A model generated the notes under the pieces. The model saw nothing but the letters and a program-made list of their open reading frames with translations, had not been told where the DNA came from and did not search any database. Source: Pandoraea sp. (lineage in GTDB: Bacteria > Pseudomonadota > Gammaproteobacteria > Burkholderiales > Burkholderiaceae). From it: a stretch of DNA of 64,000 nucleotides. The stretch lies in the NCBI RefSeq assembly GCF_004297875.1, contig NZ_SCSK01000048.1, positions 124,001 through 188,000 on the forward strand, in the 5' to 3' direction. Below, in pieces: positions 1 through 7,481 of this stretch (the stretch's first letter is position 1; each line of letters starts with the position of its first letter). A program made the position numbers and the translations under genes.

Positions 1-28
1 CAGGCCCCGTTTCCGGAGAAAAATCCGC

Positions 29-511
29 ATGAATATTCCCGCTTCAATGCGCGACGCGTTGGTTGATTTCGTCTATGACGAAGCGCGCCTGCTCGACGAA
101 AAGCGTTTCGACGCCTGGTATGAGCTGTTCACCGACGACGGGCTATATTGGATTCCGCTCTCGGCCGAGCAGCAGGACGGCCTGAACCACGTTTCGTTGA
201 TGTATGAGGATCGCCTGCTGCTCAAGCTGCGCATCGAGCGGCTCAAGCAGCCGCGCGCTTTTTCACAGCAACCGCCGAGCCGCTGCCTGCATGTGCTGCA
301 GCGCCCGCAGGTCGACGGCGCCGATAACGGCTGCTACCGATTGCGCACGCCGATGACCTACACCGAGACGCGCGGCGACGAGCAGTTGATGTTCGCCGCC
401 ACGGTGCTGCACGAACTCGTCGAGCGCGACGGCAAGCTGATGATGCGCTGCAAGCGGGTCAACCTGCTCAACGCCGACGCCGCCCTGCCCTCCATCCAGC
501 TTTTCATGTGA
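29..511 (+). CDS. Aromatic-ring-hydroxylating dioxygenase, beta subunit
   Basis: A 160-aa protein of the small (beta) subunit family of Rieske non-heme iron dioxygenases. This subunit has a cystatin/SnoaL-like fold and supports the catalytic alpha subunit, which would lie to the left of the window. Recognisable family features are the N-terminal stretch DFVYDEARLLDEKRFDAWYE, the aromatic-rich GLYWIPL segment, and the C-terminal strand pattern ending in IQLFM. Length is at the short end of the family (about 155-190 aa). The ATG at 29 follows a GGAGA Shine-Dalgarno-like sequence. The SDR gene starts 34 bp downstream on the same strand, which suggests an operon for oxidation of an aromatic compound. 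The substrate cannot be told from this subunit. Confidence 0.9.
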   Translation: MNIPASMRDALVDFVYDEARLLDEKRFDAWYELFTDDGLYWIPLSAEQQDGLNHVSLMYEDRLLLKLRIERLKQPRAFSQQPPSRCLHVLQRPQVDGADNGCYRLRTPMTYTETRGDEQLMFAATVLHELVERDGKLMMRCKRVNLLNADAALPSIQLFM

Positions 512-545
512 GACCAACCGTCATGCCATCGACAGGATTACGCCC

Positions 546-1268
546 ATGAGCCGCGTTGCCATCGTCACTGGCGGCAGCGCCGGTATCGGCAAATCGATCT
601 GCCACCACTTGCTTGACGCCGGCTACGAGGTCGTTTCGCTGGCCCGCCGCGGCGCCGACTTCTCCCATCCCAAGTTGCATTCGATCGAGGTCGACCTCGC
701 CGATGCAGCCGCCACGTGCGACGCGGCCCAGGCCGTCACGCAACGCTTCGAGGTCTCGACGCTTGTGCATAACGCGGGCGTGATCCGCCCGGCATTGCTG
801 CCGGAGGTATCGCTGGACGATCTCGCCGCGCTCAATCACTTGCATCTGGGCGCGGCCATCACGCTCGCGCAAGCGGCACTGCCGGCCATGAAGGCACAGG
901 GATTCGGGCGCATCGTGCTGATTTCCTCGCGCGCCGCGCTCGGTCTGGCCACGCGCACGGCGTATTCGGCCACCAAGGCGGGCATGCTGGGCATGGCACG
1001 CACCTGGGCTCTCGAACTGGGACCGTACGGCATCACTTCGAACGTGGTGGCCCCGGGTCCGATCCAGACCGACATGTTTCATGAGGTCGTCCCCGCGGGC
1101 AGCGAGAAAGTCACGCAAATCGCTGCCGGGATTCCTGTCAAGCGCCTTGGGCAAGCCGACGACGTGGCCCGTGCGGTGATGTTCTTTGCCGCGCCGGAAA
1201 ACAGCTTCGTCACCGGCCAGGTGCTCTACGTGTGTGGCGGCACCAGTGTCGGCAGCCTGGCGCTTTGA
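546..1268 (+). CDS. SDR family NAD(P)-dependent oxidoreductase
   Basis: A 240-aa classical short-chain dehydrogenase/reductase. The nucleotide-binding motif TGGSAGIGKSI is at residues 8-18, the NAG motif (HNAGVI) follows in the middle, and the catalytic S-Y-K set is seen as ISSRAA and YSATKAG. The C-terminal segment PIQTDMF and the GGTSVG end are typical of SDRs. It sits just after a ring-hydroxylating dioxygenase subunit, so a role in dehydrogenating a cis-dihydrodiol or a related alcohol is plausible. That role is inferred from context only, since SDR motifs do not define substrate. The gene ends 10 bp before the convergent secretion cluster. Confidence 0.88.
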   Translation: MSRVAIVTGGSAGIGKSICHHLLDAGYEVVSLARRGADFSHPKLHSIEVDLADAAATCDAAQAVTQRFEVSTLVHNAGVIRPALLPEVSLDDLAALNHLHLGAAITLAQAALPAMKAQGFGRIVLISSRAALGLATRTAYSATKAGMLGMARTWALELGPYGITSNVVAPGPIQTDMFHEVVPAGSEKVTQIAAGIPVKRLGQADDVARAVMFFAAPENSFVTGQVLYVCGGTSVGSLAL

Positions 1269-1278
1269 GCGGCCGGGG

Positions 1279-1815
1279 TCAACCCGAGCGACGCAGGCAT
1301 GCTTCGGGCGGCGCCGGCGGCACGCGCGTGTCGGCCGGCAGGAAATGCCATTCCCGGTAATGCTGCTTGCCAGCGAAGGCGCGGTACCCGGCAGGAAAGT
1401 TGGCCTGTTTGTAAGGCGATGCATCGCTCGTGCTGTACACCCCGCGCAGATTGCCCAGTTCGTCGCGCAGCTCGCCCCAGGCCGTTTTGCCGGTCATCGG
1501 ATCGGCATAGACATGGCGCAGATGCCGCTGCGTAACACCGCCCAGACGGTGATCGTCGAGCAGCGCCTGCAGGTCGGGCGGATAGCACCCCGGCACCGGG
1601 CCGCTGGCGTAATAGCGGCCGATGGCGCGCGCGATCTGATCGCCGGCAAACAGCAATTGCGCCTCTTTCTCGCGTTGCGCGCCGACGGCTCGCGAGCCAG
1701 CCACCTGGTAGAGCCAGGCGCCGGCGATAGCGATCGCCACGAGCACGCCCAGGTACGCCATGCCACGCTGGGCCTGCCGTGCACGCGTTCGTCCGGTTTG
1801 CCTACCATTGCGCAT
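1279..1815 (-). CDS. Type II secretion/pilus-like minor pseudopilin lacking Glu5
   Basis: About 178 aa, last gene of the secretion operon. The chosen ATG at 1815 gives a short basic leader (MRNGRQTGRTRARQAQRG) followed by a hydrophobic helix MAYLGVLVAIAIAGAWLY, the layout of a type IV prepilin processed after Gly. Unlike its neighbours it has Gly, not Glu, at mature position 5, as in tip pseudopilins of the GspK type. A soluble domain of about 130 aa follows, with PGCYPPDLQALLDD and a Pro-rich end. The start overlaps the end of the preceding pseudopilin gene by 14 bp, suggesting translational coupling. A longer frame upstream exists but lacks the leader logic. The role as a minor pseudopilin is inferred from the helix and operon position. 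Confidence 0.75.
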   Translation of the reverse strand: MRNGRQTGRTRARQAQRGMAYLGVLVAIAIAGAWLYQVAGSRAVGAQREKEAQLLFAGDQIARAIGRYYASGPVPGCYPPDLQALLDDHRLGGVTQRHLRHVYADPMTGKTAWGELRDELGNLRGVYSTSDASPYKQANFPAGYRAFAGKQHYREWHFLPADTRVPPAPPEACLRRSG

Positions 1816-2212
1816 AGGGACTGCCCTCGCTGGAGGTTTTCTGCGAGCCGCTGCGCACGTCGCGAATGCCCTGCGCCGCTTCACCCTGCGTGGCCCAGGT
1901 GTCGTGCCGGCCGGTGATCGGGTCGAGCGGAATCTCCCGCAGATAGCGATCGCGCACCAGGTCGTCGAGCGCCTCCGGTCCCTTGGCACGGTCTTGCCGA
2001 TATTGGTCGAGCGCCTCGCGCATGCCGCGCAGATTATGCTTGAGCACCACTTCCTCGGCCCGCGTGGTGTGCCTGAAGTAACGCGGCGTCGCCAGGCTGA
2101 GCAGCGTGGCGACGATCGCCATGACCACCAGCAGCTCGATCAGCGTAAAGCCAAGCCGCGCGCGCGGCCGACGCCGGGCTCGCTTGTCACCATTGCCTGT
2201 AGGGTATGCCAT
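1802..2212 (-). CDS. Type II secretion-like pseudopilin (GspG/GspH type)
   Basis: About 136 aa. The prepilin signature is clear: a basic leader RARRRPRARLG followed by FTLIELLVVMAIVATLLSLA, so cleavage would fall between Gly and Phe with Glu at position 5. The remaining domain has the PRYFRHTTRAEEVVLKHNLR helix and an LREIPLDPITGRHDTW segment typical of the GspG fold. The ATG at 2212 is preceded on its strand by GGAGAGGG. It overlaps the upstream pseudopilin gene by 26 bp and the downstream one by 14 bp. After processing by a prepilin peptidase (not encoded in this window) it would insert into the inner membrane and join the pseudopilus. Confidence 0.82.
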   Translation of the reverse strand: MAYPTGNGDKRARRRPRARLGFTLIELLVVMAIVATLLSLATPRYFRHTTRAEEVVLKHNLRGMREALDQYRQDRAKGPEALDDLVRDRYLREIPLDPITGRHDTWATQGEAAQGIRDVRSGSQKTSSEGSPYAQW

Positions 2213-2684
2213 TGAGGCCCTCTCCTTCACTCTTCGATAGCACGTCGAACACGTCCTTGCCCGCGCTCGGTGCATCGGCCGGACTGCCGTAGCTGCGTAA
2301 CTGCCACGTGTGCGCGGCGCTCAAGTCGGGGCAATCGCAGGTCGGATCGCGCGGGATGCGCCGCAGAAAGTACAGCCGCTGGCCGTTCGGATCGGTCTTG
2401 TCGGGCACGCCGTCGACCAATGCCTCGAGGCTTGGCGGATACCCGCTGTCGTCGATCGATTTGTCGATCCGCCCCGCCTCGGCGGCTTGCTTGTACGCAT
2501 CGATCCCCTGGCGAATCTCGCGCAGCGCGCGCTGCAACTGGGTCTCCCGCTCGCGGCGAACAGTTTGTTCGGTCAGCGGCAGCGCGAGCGCTGCGAGCGT
2601 CGCCATCAACGTGAGCGCCACCAGGATTTCGATCAGCGTGAAGCCGCGCACCTTCGCCGCGGCGCTTGCCAGGCGCGGAGTCAT
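2187..2684 (-). CDS. Type II secretion-like pseudopilin
   Basis: 165 aa with a prepilin leader ending KVRG and the N-methylation helix FTLIEILVALTLMATLAALA, with Glu5 present. The soluble part carries a GspG-like motif, SGYPPSLEALVDGVPD, then RRIPRDPTCDC, a Cys pair, and ends IPYRQW. The next pseudopilin ends SPYAQW, so the two are paralogues. Its ATG overlaps the secretin stop codon (ATGA at 2681-2684), which implies co-translation with the secretin. It is part of a set of four pseudopilins in this operon. Confidence 0.85.
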   Translation of the reverse strand: MTPRLASAAAKVRGFTLIEILVALTLMATLAALALPLTEQTVRRERETQLQRALREIRQGIDAYKQAAEAGRIDKSIDDSGYPPSLEALVDGVPDKTDPNGQRLYFLRRIPRDPTCDCPDLSAAHTWQLRSYGSPADAPSAGKDVFDVLSKSEGEGLNGIPYRQW

Positions 2685-5176
2685 AGCAGTCGGACCACAT
2701 CGGTGCCCGGCCAGCCCAAGCCCGGCACCGCGAGCATGCCGCCCGGAATGGGCCCGCCCGCATGCTGCCAGGGCACTGCGCGGCGGGCGTCATACACAGG
2801 CCCGGCCGGACTGGCGGGCCGGTTCGACATCTTCGCCTTGCGATGCGCGCTCGGGCCTTGCAACGAGAGGGCCGGACCGGCCAGGCTCGTGCGCGCTCGC
2901 GCGGCAACCGCTCGAGTGGCCGCGCGCGCAACATCGTGCACCGTCGTCGCGCCTTGACGCCAGGCCCGCCACGACTGGACCGCCGCTGAGCGCGAGGCGT
3001 CGAGCGCAGCGACCATGCCTGCGGACGTCGTGGCCAGATTGCGGGCTCTTGCGTAACGCTTGGCCGCACGAACCGGTTCGGCAAGCCGGGGCGCCCGAGG
3101 AGTTTGCATGGCTCCCGAGCGGCTGTTCGCCGGCGCGGACTGCGCGGCCATTACCGTCTGTCCGGCGTGTGACGCCTGCAGGCCGGTGGACGGCAAAGCA
3201 GTGCGATGGTGCCCAGGCTGGGCGCCGGGCCCGGTGGCCGGATGAGACGCGGCCAAGGCAGGTGCCAATTGCGCAGCTCGTACGCGTGGCACCGACAGCG
3301 GCGGCGGCAACGACACCGCCCCCGCGCCGACCACCGGTGCGGCGCCCGGTCCCGCAGGGGCCGTCTCGGCGTCGCCCGGCGGAGCCAGCGGCGGCGGCGT
3401 CTCGGTGGCGCGCAGCGAAAGCGCGTCATCGCCCGGGCGGGCTTCGCTGCCGGTCAGAAACGTGGTGACGTGGGCGCCCGGCAAGTCCAGCCCGCGCTCG
3501 ATACGCGGCGTGATTACCAGCACGATTTCGCTCTTTTCGGTCGAACCGTCGCGCGCACCGAACAGCCGGTCGAGCAGCGGCACCTGGCTGGCACCCGGCA
3601 AGCCAGTGCGCACGTCCTTTTCGGTGCGGCTGATCAGACCGGCGAGCACTTGCACCTCGTTGTTGCGGGCGGTCAGCGTGGTCTTGGCCGAGCGGTTGTT
3701 GACGCGGTAATACTTGGCTTTCTTCGGCGACTCCTCGTAATGGCCAAGGCTGCTGACGGTGAGGTCGACATCCACCGAAATCTCGCCATTCAGGCTGATG
3801 GTCGGCTGAACGTTGAATTTCAAGCCGACGTCCTGCATGTCGACCTTTTCCACCGCACCGCCGCGATCGGTCAGGATGTTGGTGATCACCGGGATGCGCT
3901 GGCCGATGACGATCTCAGCCTTCTTGCCGTTTTTCACGCGAATCTGCGGATTGGCCAGCACTTGGGTGCTATCGGATTTTTGCAGCATGCTCAGCGCCAA
4001 CCCTTTTTGCGAGCCGAGATTGACGAACATATCGTTCGAGGTCAGTCCCTTGACAAGATTCAGCGGAATCTCGGCGGTCTTGCTTCCGATGCCCACGCCG
4101 ATTTCCTGCGGATATTTGATCCCCAGGTTGAGCAAGTCACTACTGTTGACCTCGAGTACCTGCACATCGAGCGTAACTTCCGCTTCGGGCCGGTCGAGCG
4201 CCTGCACCAGTCGCTCGGCCAGCGCAATCGATTCAGGCACATCGCGCACCACCACGGCGTTGATGCGCTCGTCGACGTGCAGGTCGCGGATCTTCAGCAT
4301 GGTGCGCAGCGCGCTGCCCACTGATTTGCCATCCGCATGACTCAGGAAGAAAGTCTTCACCGCAATGTCGCGATACTCCTTTTCCTTGGTGGCCTTGGCC
4401 GGATAGATCAGCAGCGTATTGTGGTTGAGTACCTTCTTGCGCAGCTGGTTGGTGACCAGCAACAGGTTGATCGCGTCCTCGGCGGTCGTATTGCTGGCCG
4501 AAATACTCGCAGTGGCGCTTTTCGGCACTTCGCTGTCGAAAATGAAGTTGACCTTCGCCAACTGCGAAATGGTCTCGAAAATGCCGATCAGGTTATGCTC
4601 GCGAAAGCTCAGCGACACCGGCTTGCGCAACTTACGGTCGAGCGACGGCGAGAGCATTTCCTGCTCGGCGATCTGGCGCATCAGCGCGTCGCGCAGCGTC
4701 AGCGCCTGCGGCCATGACGGCTGCTCCTCGAGCACCTGCTGCACGCGCTTGAGCGCTTCCTTCGGGTCGCTCGTCTTCATCGACTCGGCCTGTGCCAGCA
4801 CGCGGCGCAAATGCATGCGCGCCTGCAGGCGCTCGATCTCCTGACGAGCCTGCAGATTGCCGCCGTCATACGTCAGGATGCTCTGGAACCTGGCCAGCGC
4901 GGTGTTTTCATCGCCTGCCTGCATCGCGGCCTGCGCCTCCTTCTGATACTGGCTGACCAGCAGGTCGACCTTGCGGTGCACGGCGGTTTTCAGGCGCAGG
5001 TCTTCCGGAGCCTTTTCCTGTGCGGCCTGCAGGCGTTGCACGGCCGGCTCCAGATCGCCATTGCGCGACAGCGCCACGCTGTCATGCAGTGCCTGGGTGG
5101 CGGCACAGCCTCCCAGCACGGGCAGGATCGCCAGCGCCGCACACCATTTTTTTAGGTTGGTTTTCAAAGTTGACAT
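2681..5176 (-). CDS. Secretin lipoprotein (GspD/PilQ/MshL-like) with long C-terminal tail
   Basis: 831-aa outer-membrane secretin forming the channel of the secretion system. A lipoprotein signal ends at LPVLGGC (Cys24). Residues about 30-160 are helical and TPR-like, followed by the N0/N1-type segment PVSLSFREHNLIGIFETISQ, a second N domain (RDIAVKTFFLSHADG...INAVVVRD), and the secretin core with QVLANPQIRVKNGKKAEI, GQRIPVITN and EIVLVITPRI. After about residue 560 comes a tail of roughly 270 aa rich in Ala, Pro, Arg and Ser with no recognisable domain. Lipoprotein plus TPR-like N terminus is closer to MSHA/type IVb pilus secretins than to classical GspD. The stop overlaps the following pseudopilin start by 4 bp. 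Confidence 0.9.
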   Translation of the reverse strand: MSTLKTNLKKWCAALAILPVLGGCAATQALHDSVALSRNGDLEPAVQRLQAAQEKAPEDLRLKTAVHRKVDLLVSQYQKEAQAAMQAGDENTALARFQSILTYDGGNLQARQEIERLQARMHLRRVLAQAESMKTSDPKEALKRVQQVLEEQPSWPQALTLRDALMRQIAEQEMLSPSLDRKLRKPVSLSFREHNLIGIFETISQLAKVNFIFDSEVPKSATASISASNTTAEDAINLLLVTNQLRKKVLNHNTLLIYPAKATKEKEYRDIAVKTFFLSHADGKSVGSALRTMLKIRDLHVDERINAVVVRDVPESIALAERLVQALDRPEAEVTLDVQVLEVNSSDLLNLGIKYPQEIGVGIGSKTAEIPLNLVKGLTSNDMFVNLGSQKGLALSMLQKSDSTQVLANPQIRVKNGKKAEIVIGQRIPVITNILTDRGGAVEKVDMQDVGLKFNVQPTISLNGEISVDVDLTVSSLGHYEESPKKAKYYRVNNRSAKTTLTARNNEVQVLAGLISRTEKDVRTGLPGASQVPLLDRLFGARDGSTEKSEIVLVITPRIERGLDLPGAHVTTFLTGSEARPGDDALSLRATETPPPLAPPGDAETAPAGPGAAPVVGAGAVSLPPPLSVPRVRAAQLAPALAASHPATGPGAQPGHHRTALPSTGLQASHAGQTVMAAQSAPANSRSGAMQTPRAPRLAEPVRAAKRYARARNLATTSAGMVAALDASRSAAVQSWRAWRQGATTVHDVARAATRAVAARARTSLAGPALSLQGPSAHRKAKMSNRPASPAGPVYDARRAVPWQHAGGPIPGGMLAVPGLGWPGTDVVRLL

Positions 5177-5178
5177 GA

Positions 5179-5703
5179 TTAAAACCCAGGTTTTTCCACC
5201 GTATCACCGAGCGACAGCGTCTGCTGCGCTTGGGTGGGCAAGTAAGTAAAAGTCAGTTGCCGATCGTCGATTTTGTCCAACCGATAGAGGTTGGCAACGG
5301 TATCGCCGAGCGCCAGTTTGTCCGTCGCGCCGCACACCCGGCACACGATGAATATCCGGTCGTGCACGGCGAGCACCAATTGGCGCTCGCCGTCTTCCCA
5401 CCACACGCCGATGAACCGGAACGGCAGCGGCGGGGTCGACGGCGCGGCTGGCGCAGGCAGCACCAGCGCCTGCACCGGCGGTTCTTCGAGCCGTCCCTGA
5501 TTCGGGAACAGATCGACCGCGTTGGGCGTCGCCGTCGGGCTCGCGCCGGCCGGCGCTGGCGCGGTGGGCAACGTCGGAGCTCGCGCCGGTCGCACGACGG
5601 GCTGTGGTGCATCGGCAACGTCGCCGTCACCCAGGAACATCGTGTATCCGACCGCCGCTGCCGTCAGCAGCAAGGAAACGTACAGATAACGAGGCAATTT
5701 CAT
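5179..5703 (-). CDS. PilP/GspC-like inner-membrane secretion component
   Basis: 174 aa. One N-terminal transmembrane helix (YLYVSLLLTAAAVGYTMFL) is followed by a Pro/Ala-rich linker and a compact C-terminal domain with FRFIGVWWEDGERQLVLAVH, a CRVCG pair and a repeated LGDTV motif. That small beta domain resembles the HR/PilP-type domains that link the inner-membrane platform to the secretin N0 domain. The gene stops 3 bp before the secretin start, the usual place of pilP before pilQ or mshK before mshL. The ATG at 5703 overlaps the previous stop (ATGA). Assignment rests on topology and position, since the sequence itself is weakly conserved. Confidence 0.72.
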   Translation of the reverse strand: MKLPRYLYVSLLLTAAAVGYTMFLGDGDVADAPQPVVRPARAPTLPTAPAPAGASPTATPNAVDLFPNQGRLEEPPVQALVLPAPAAPSTPPLPFRFIGVWWEDGERQLVLAVHDRIFIVCRVCGATDKLALGDTVANLYRLDKIDDRQLTFTYLPTQAQQTLSLGDTVEKPGF

Positions 5704-6257
5704 GACTCGCCCTCCTGCCGCACGGTAATCCGCAGGGCAACGGTCAGCACCGTATCGGCCGGCGAGCTGCGCGTGAACGAGAGTGTCTCCACGCCGAGCG
5801 CCGGCAGCTTCGCCAGTTCGGTCAACGCGCCGCGTACGGCCCGATAGTCCCCGGTCAGCGGCAGCTCGACCGACCACCGTTGAGCGCCATCACCGGCACC
5901 GCCGGGCAGTTGCCGGTAAGCGGCTTCGCGTACGAACAAACCCCGCCGCTGCAGCACGTCGTAGGCTTCCTGCAGGCGCGCCTGCAGCGACTTGCGTGCC
6001 TGCTCGCTGAGCTCGCCCGCCGGGCGTGCCGGTGTCGGCAGCGGTACCGCCAACGCGCGCTGGACCGCCGCGTATTGGCTCTGCACCGCCTGCAGACGAG
6101 GTTTCAGCACGCAGCGCTCAGTCGCGACCAGCGCCACCAGCACGGTTACCGCCAGCACCCCGCCCCGCCCAAGACGTGCGCCGGCACGTTGACCGGCCCA
6201 GCGCAGGCGAGCAGCATCGAGCGCCGGCAGACGGAATTGACATGACAGGCGCTTCAT
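5700..6257 (-). CDS. PilO/GspM-like inner-membrane assembly protein
   Basis: 185 aa, bitopic. A basic N terminus precedes one membrane helix (GGVLAVTVLVALVATERCVL), then a coiled-coil region (LKPRLQAVQSQYAAVQRAL), then a ferredoxin-like C-terminal domain with WSVELPLTGDYRAVRGALTE and LSFTRSSPADTVLTVALRIT. This is the standard layout of PilO/GspM proteins, which dimerise with PilN/GspL and connect to PilP. The ATG at 6257 overlaps the preceding stop by 4 bp. It is a member of the M-N-O-P-like quartet encoded just upstream of the secretin. Confidence 0.78.
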   Translation of the reverse strand: MKRLSCQFRLPALDAARLRWAGQRAGARLGRGGVLAVTVLVALVATERCVLKPRLQAVQSQYAAVQRALAVPLPTPARPAGELSEQARKSLQARLQEAYDVLQRRGLFVREAAYRQLPGGAGDGAQRWSVELPLTGDYRAVRGALTELAKLPALGVETLSFTRSSPADTVLTVALRITVRQEGES

Positions 6258-6757
6258 GACCAATTCACCGTCAGGGATGCCTGCAGCGCCCACTCGGGCG
6301 GCTGGCGTTCGTCGAACGCATGGCGCTCGAGCGTCACGCGCGCGCGGTTTTGCTTGAGTCGCTCGACAAAACCAAACAACGCATCGAGCGACTGCGCCGA
6401 TAGTTGCACCTGGGCCCGGCGCTGCGCCGCGTTCAGATCGAGCTTCACGAGGCTGATGTCGGCACGCCATGCCGCTTCGAGCGCCGCCAGCATCGGCAGC
6501 GGATCGACCAGTGGCGCAGCCGCCTCGGCGCGCCCGGCCGAGGCGGCTTGCCGCGCCGCGCGGCGCGCCGCCTCGAGCGCCTTTTCGTGGCGAGCGAGCC
6601 GCGCTTGCGCGGCCTGCAATTGGGCACGTTGCGTCGACAGCGCGGCAGCATCCTGCCAAACGCCATACGAGACCGGCATCGCCGCGGCGGCAACCACGGC
6701 GATCACCAGCATCGCGCAGCGGCGACCAGGACGGAAGTCGTACAGATCAGCACGCAT
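6254..6757 (-). CDS. PilN/GspL-C-like inner-membrane assembly protein
   Basis: 167 aa. A short cytoplasmic N terminus (MRADLYDFRPGRR) precedes a transmembrane helix (CAMLVIAVVAAAAMPVSYGV), an Ala/Gln/Arg-rich coiled coil of about 45 residues, and a small domain with VKLDLNAAQRRAQVQLSAQS and FVERLKQN. PilN-family proteins bind the actin-like PilM through the N-terminal tail, and the FDF-like tail DLYDF fits this weakly. The start at 6757 is preceded by GGAGGC and overlaps the previous gene by 11 bp. Function is inferred from topology and gene order. Confidence 0.74.
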   Translation of the reverse strand: MRADLYDFRPGRRCAMLVIAVVAAAAMPVSYGVWQDAAALSTQRAQLQAAQARLARHEKALEAARRAARQAASAGRAEAAAPLVDPLPMLAALEAAWRADISLVKLDLNAAQRRAQVQLSAQSLDALFGFVERLKQNRARVTLERHAFDERQPPEWALQASLTVNWS

Positions 6758-7481
6758 GCGCGCCTCCTTCGGGCAGGGCGAGCCACCCCATCGGCCCGTC
6801 TGCCACCCGCACGGCCGCCGGCAAGCGGCCCAGCATGGCGCAGGCCGCGGCGATCTGCCGCCGCAGATCGTCGTGCGCGAAGCACAGCGTAAAGGCGTCT
6901 TCCCAGCGGTTTTCGCGCCGCGCGACGAAGCTGCAGGCGCCGGGCTGCGGCACGGCCAACAAGGCGTCGGCAGGCAGCCTGCGCGCGTGGTGCAGCAACG
7001 CATCGGCGGCCAGCGCCCGGCACGCGCCGCGGCGCAGGCGATGACGGCGCATCAACTGGTCGATACCGTGCAGCAGATCGCGCTCCGCAGCCGCGGCCAG
7101 GCATGGCTCGCCGTAACGGCCGGCTTCGATCCACACCGCCAGGCGCTCGGCCGGCACCCCGCTGCGTTGCGCCAGCAACGCGCCGGCATACGCCTGCCAT
7201 TGGGCCTGAGTGGCGAGCCCCGCTTGCCAGGGAAGCACCATGTAATGCACGTGCGGAAAACCAAGCAACACGTTCAGGCGGTCCAAGCCGCGCCACACCT
7301 GGCCGCGCCCGGCGGCGCCCAGCAGCGCATCGAGCCCGGCGAGCGCGTCGCCCGCTGGGCAAGTGCTGCTGGCGACGGTCTTGCCGGCTACCGCTTGCCG
7401 CGGCCAGACCCGGGCCGGCGTCGATACGAGGCCGGCCGCCCCGGTCAGCACGGCGGTGTGCTCAATCCACGGAAATGACAC
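6747..7481 (-). CDS. PilM/MshI/GspL-N-like cytoplasmic component (divergent)
   Basis: 244 aa with no signal peptide or membrane segment. A GTG start at 7481 follows a strong AGGAGGT Shine-Dalgarno sequence. The protein is compositionally ordinary with patches such as DALAGLDALLGAAGRGQVW, LLGFPHVHYMVLPWQ and LAVWIEAGRYGEPCLAAAAE, and it has no clear actin-fold phosphate loops that I can identify. It lies between the GspE ATPase and the PilN-like gene, exactly where PilM, MshI or the cytoplasmic part of GspL is expected, so a role as adaptor between ATPase and membrane platform is proposed from context. It overlaps the gspE-like gene by 20 bp. Confidence 0.6.
   Translation of the reverse strand: MSFPWIEHTAVLTGAAGLVSTPARVWPRQAVAGKTVASSTCPAGDALAGLDALLGAAGRGQVWRGLDRLNVLLGFPHVHYMVLPWQAGLATQAQWQAYAGALLAQRSGVPAERLAVWIEAGRYGEPCLAAAAERDLLHGIDQLMRRHRLRRGACRALAADALLHHARRLPADALLAVPQPGACSFVARRENRWEDAFTLCFAHDDLRRQIAAACAMLGRLPAAVRVADGPMGWLALPEGGAHAC

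Noticed and set aside
6200-6700. Several long plus-strand frames within the PilN/PilO-like genes
   Set aside because: They are Arg/Pro/Ala-rich shadows. The minus-strand frames show membrane helix plus coiled coil and ATGA coupling.
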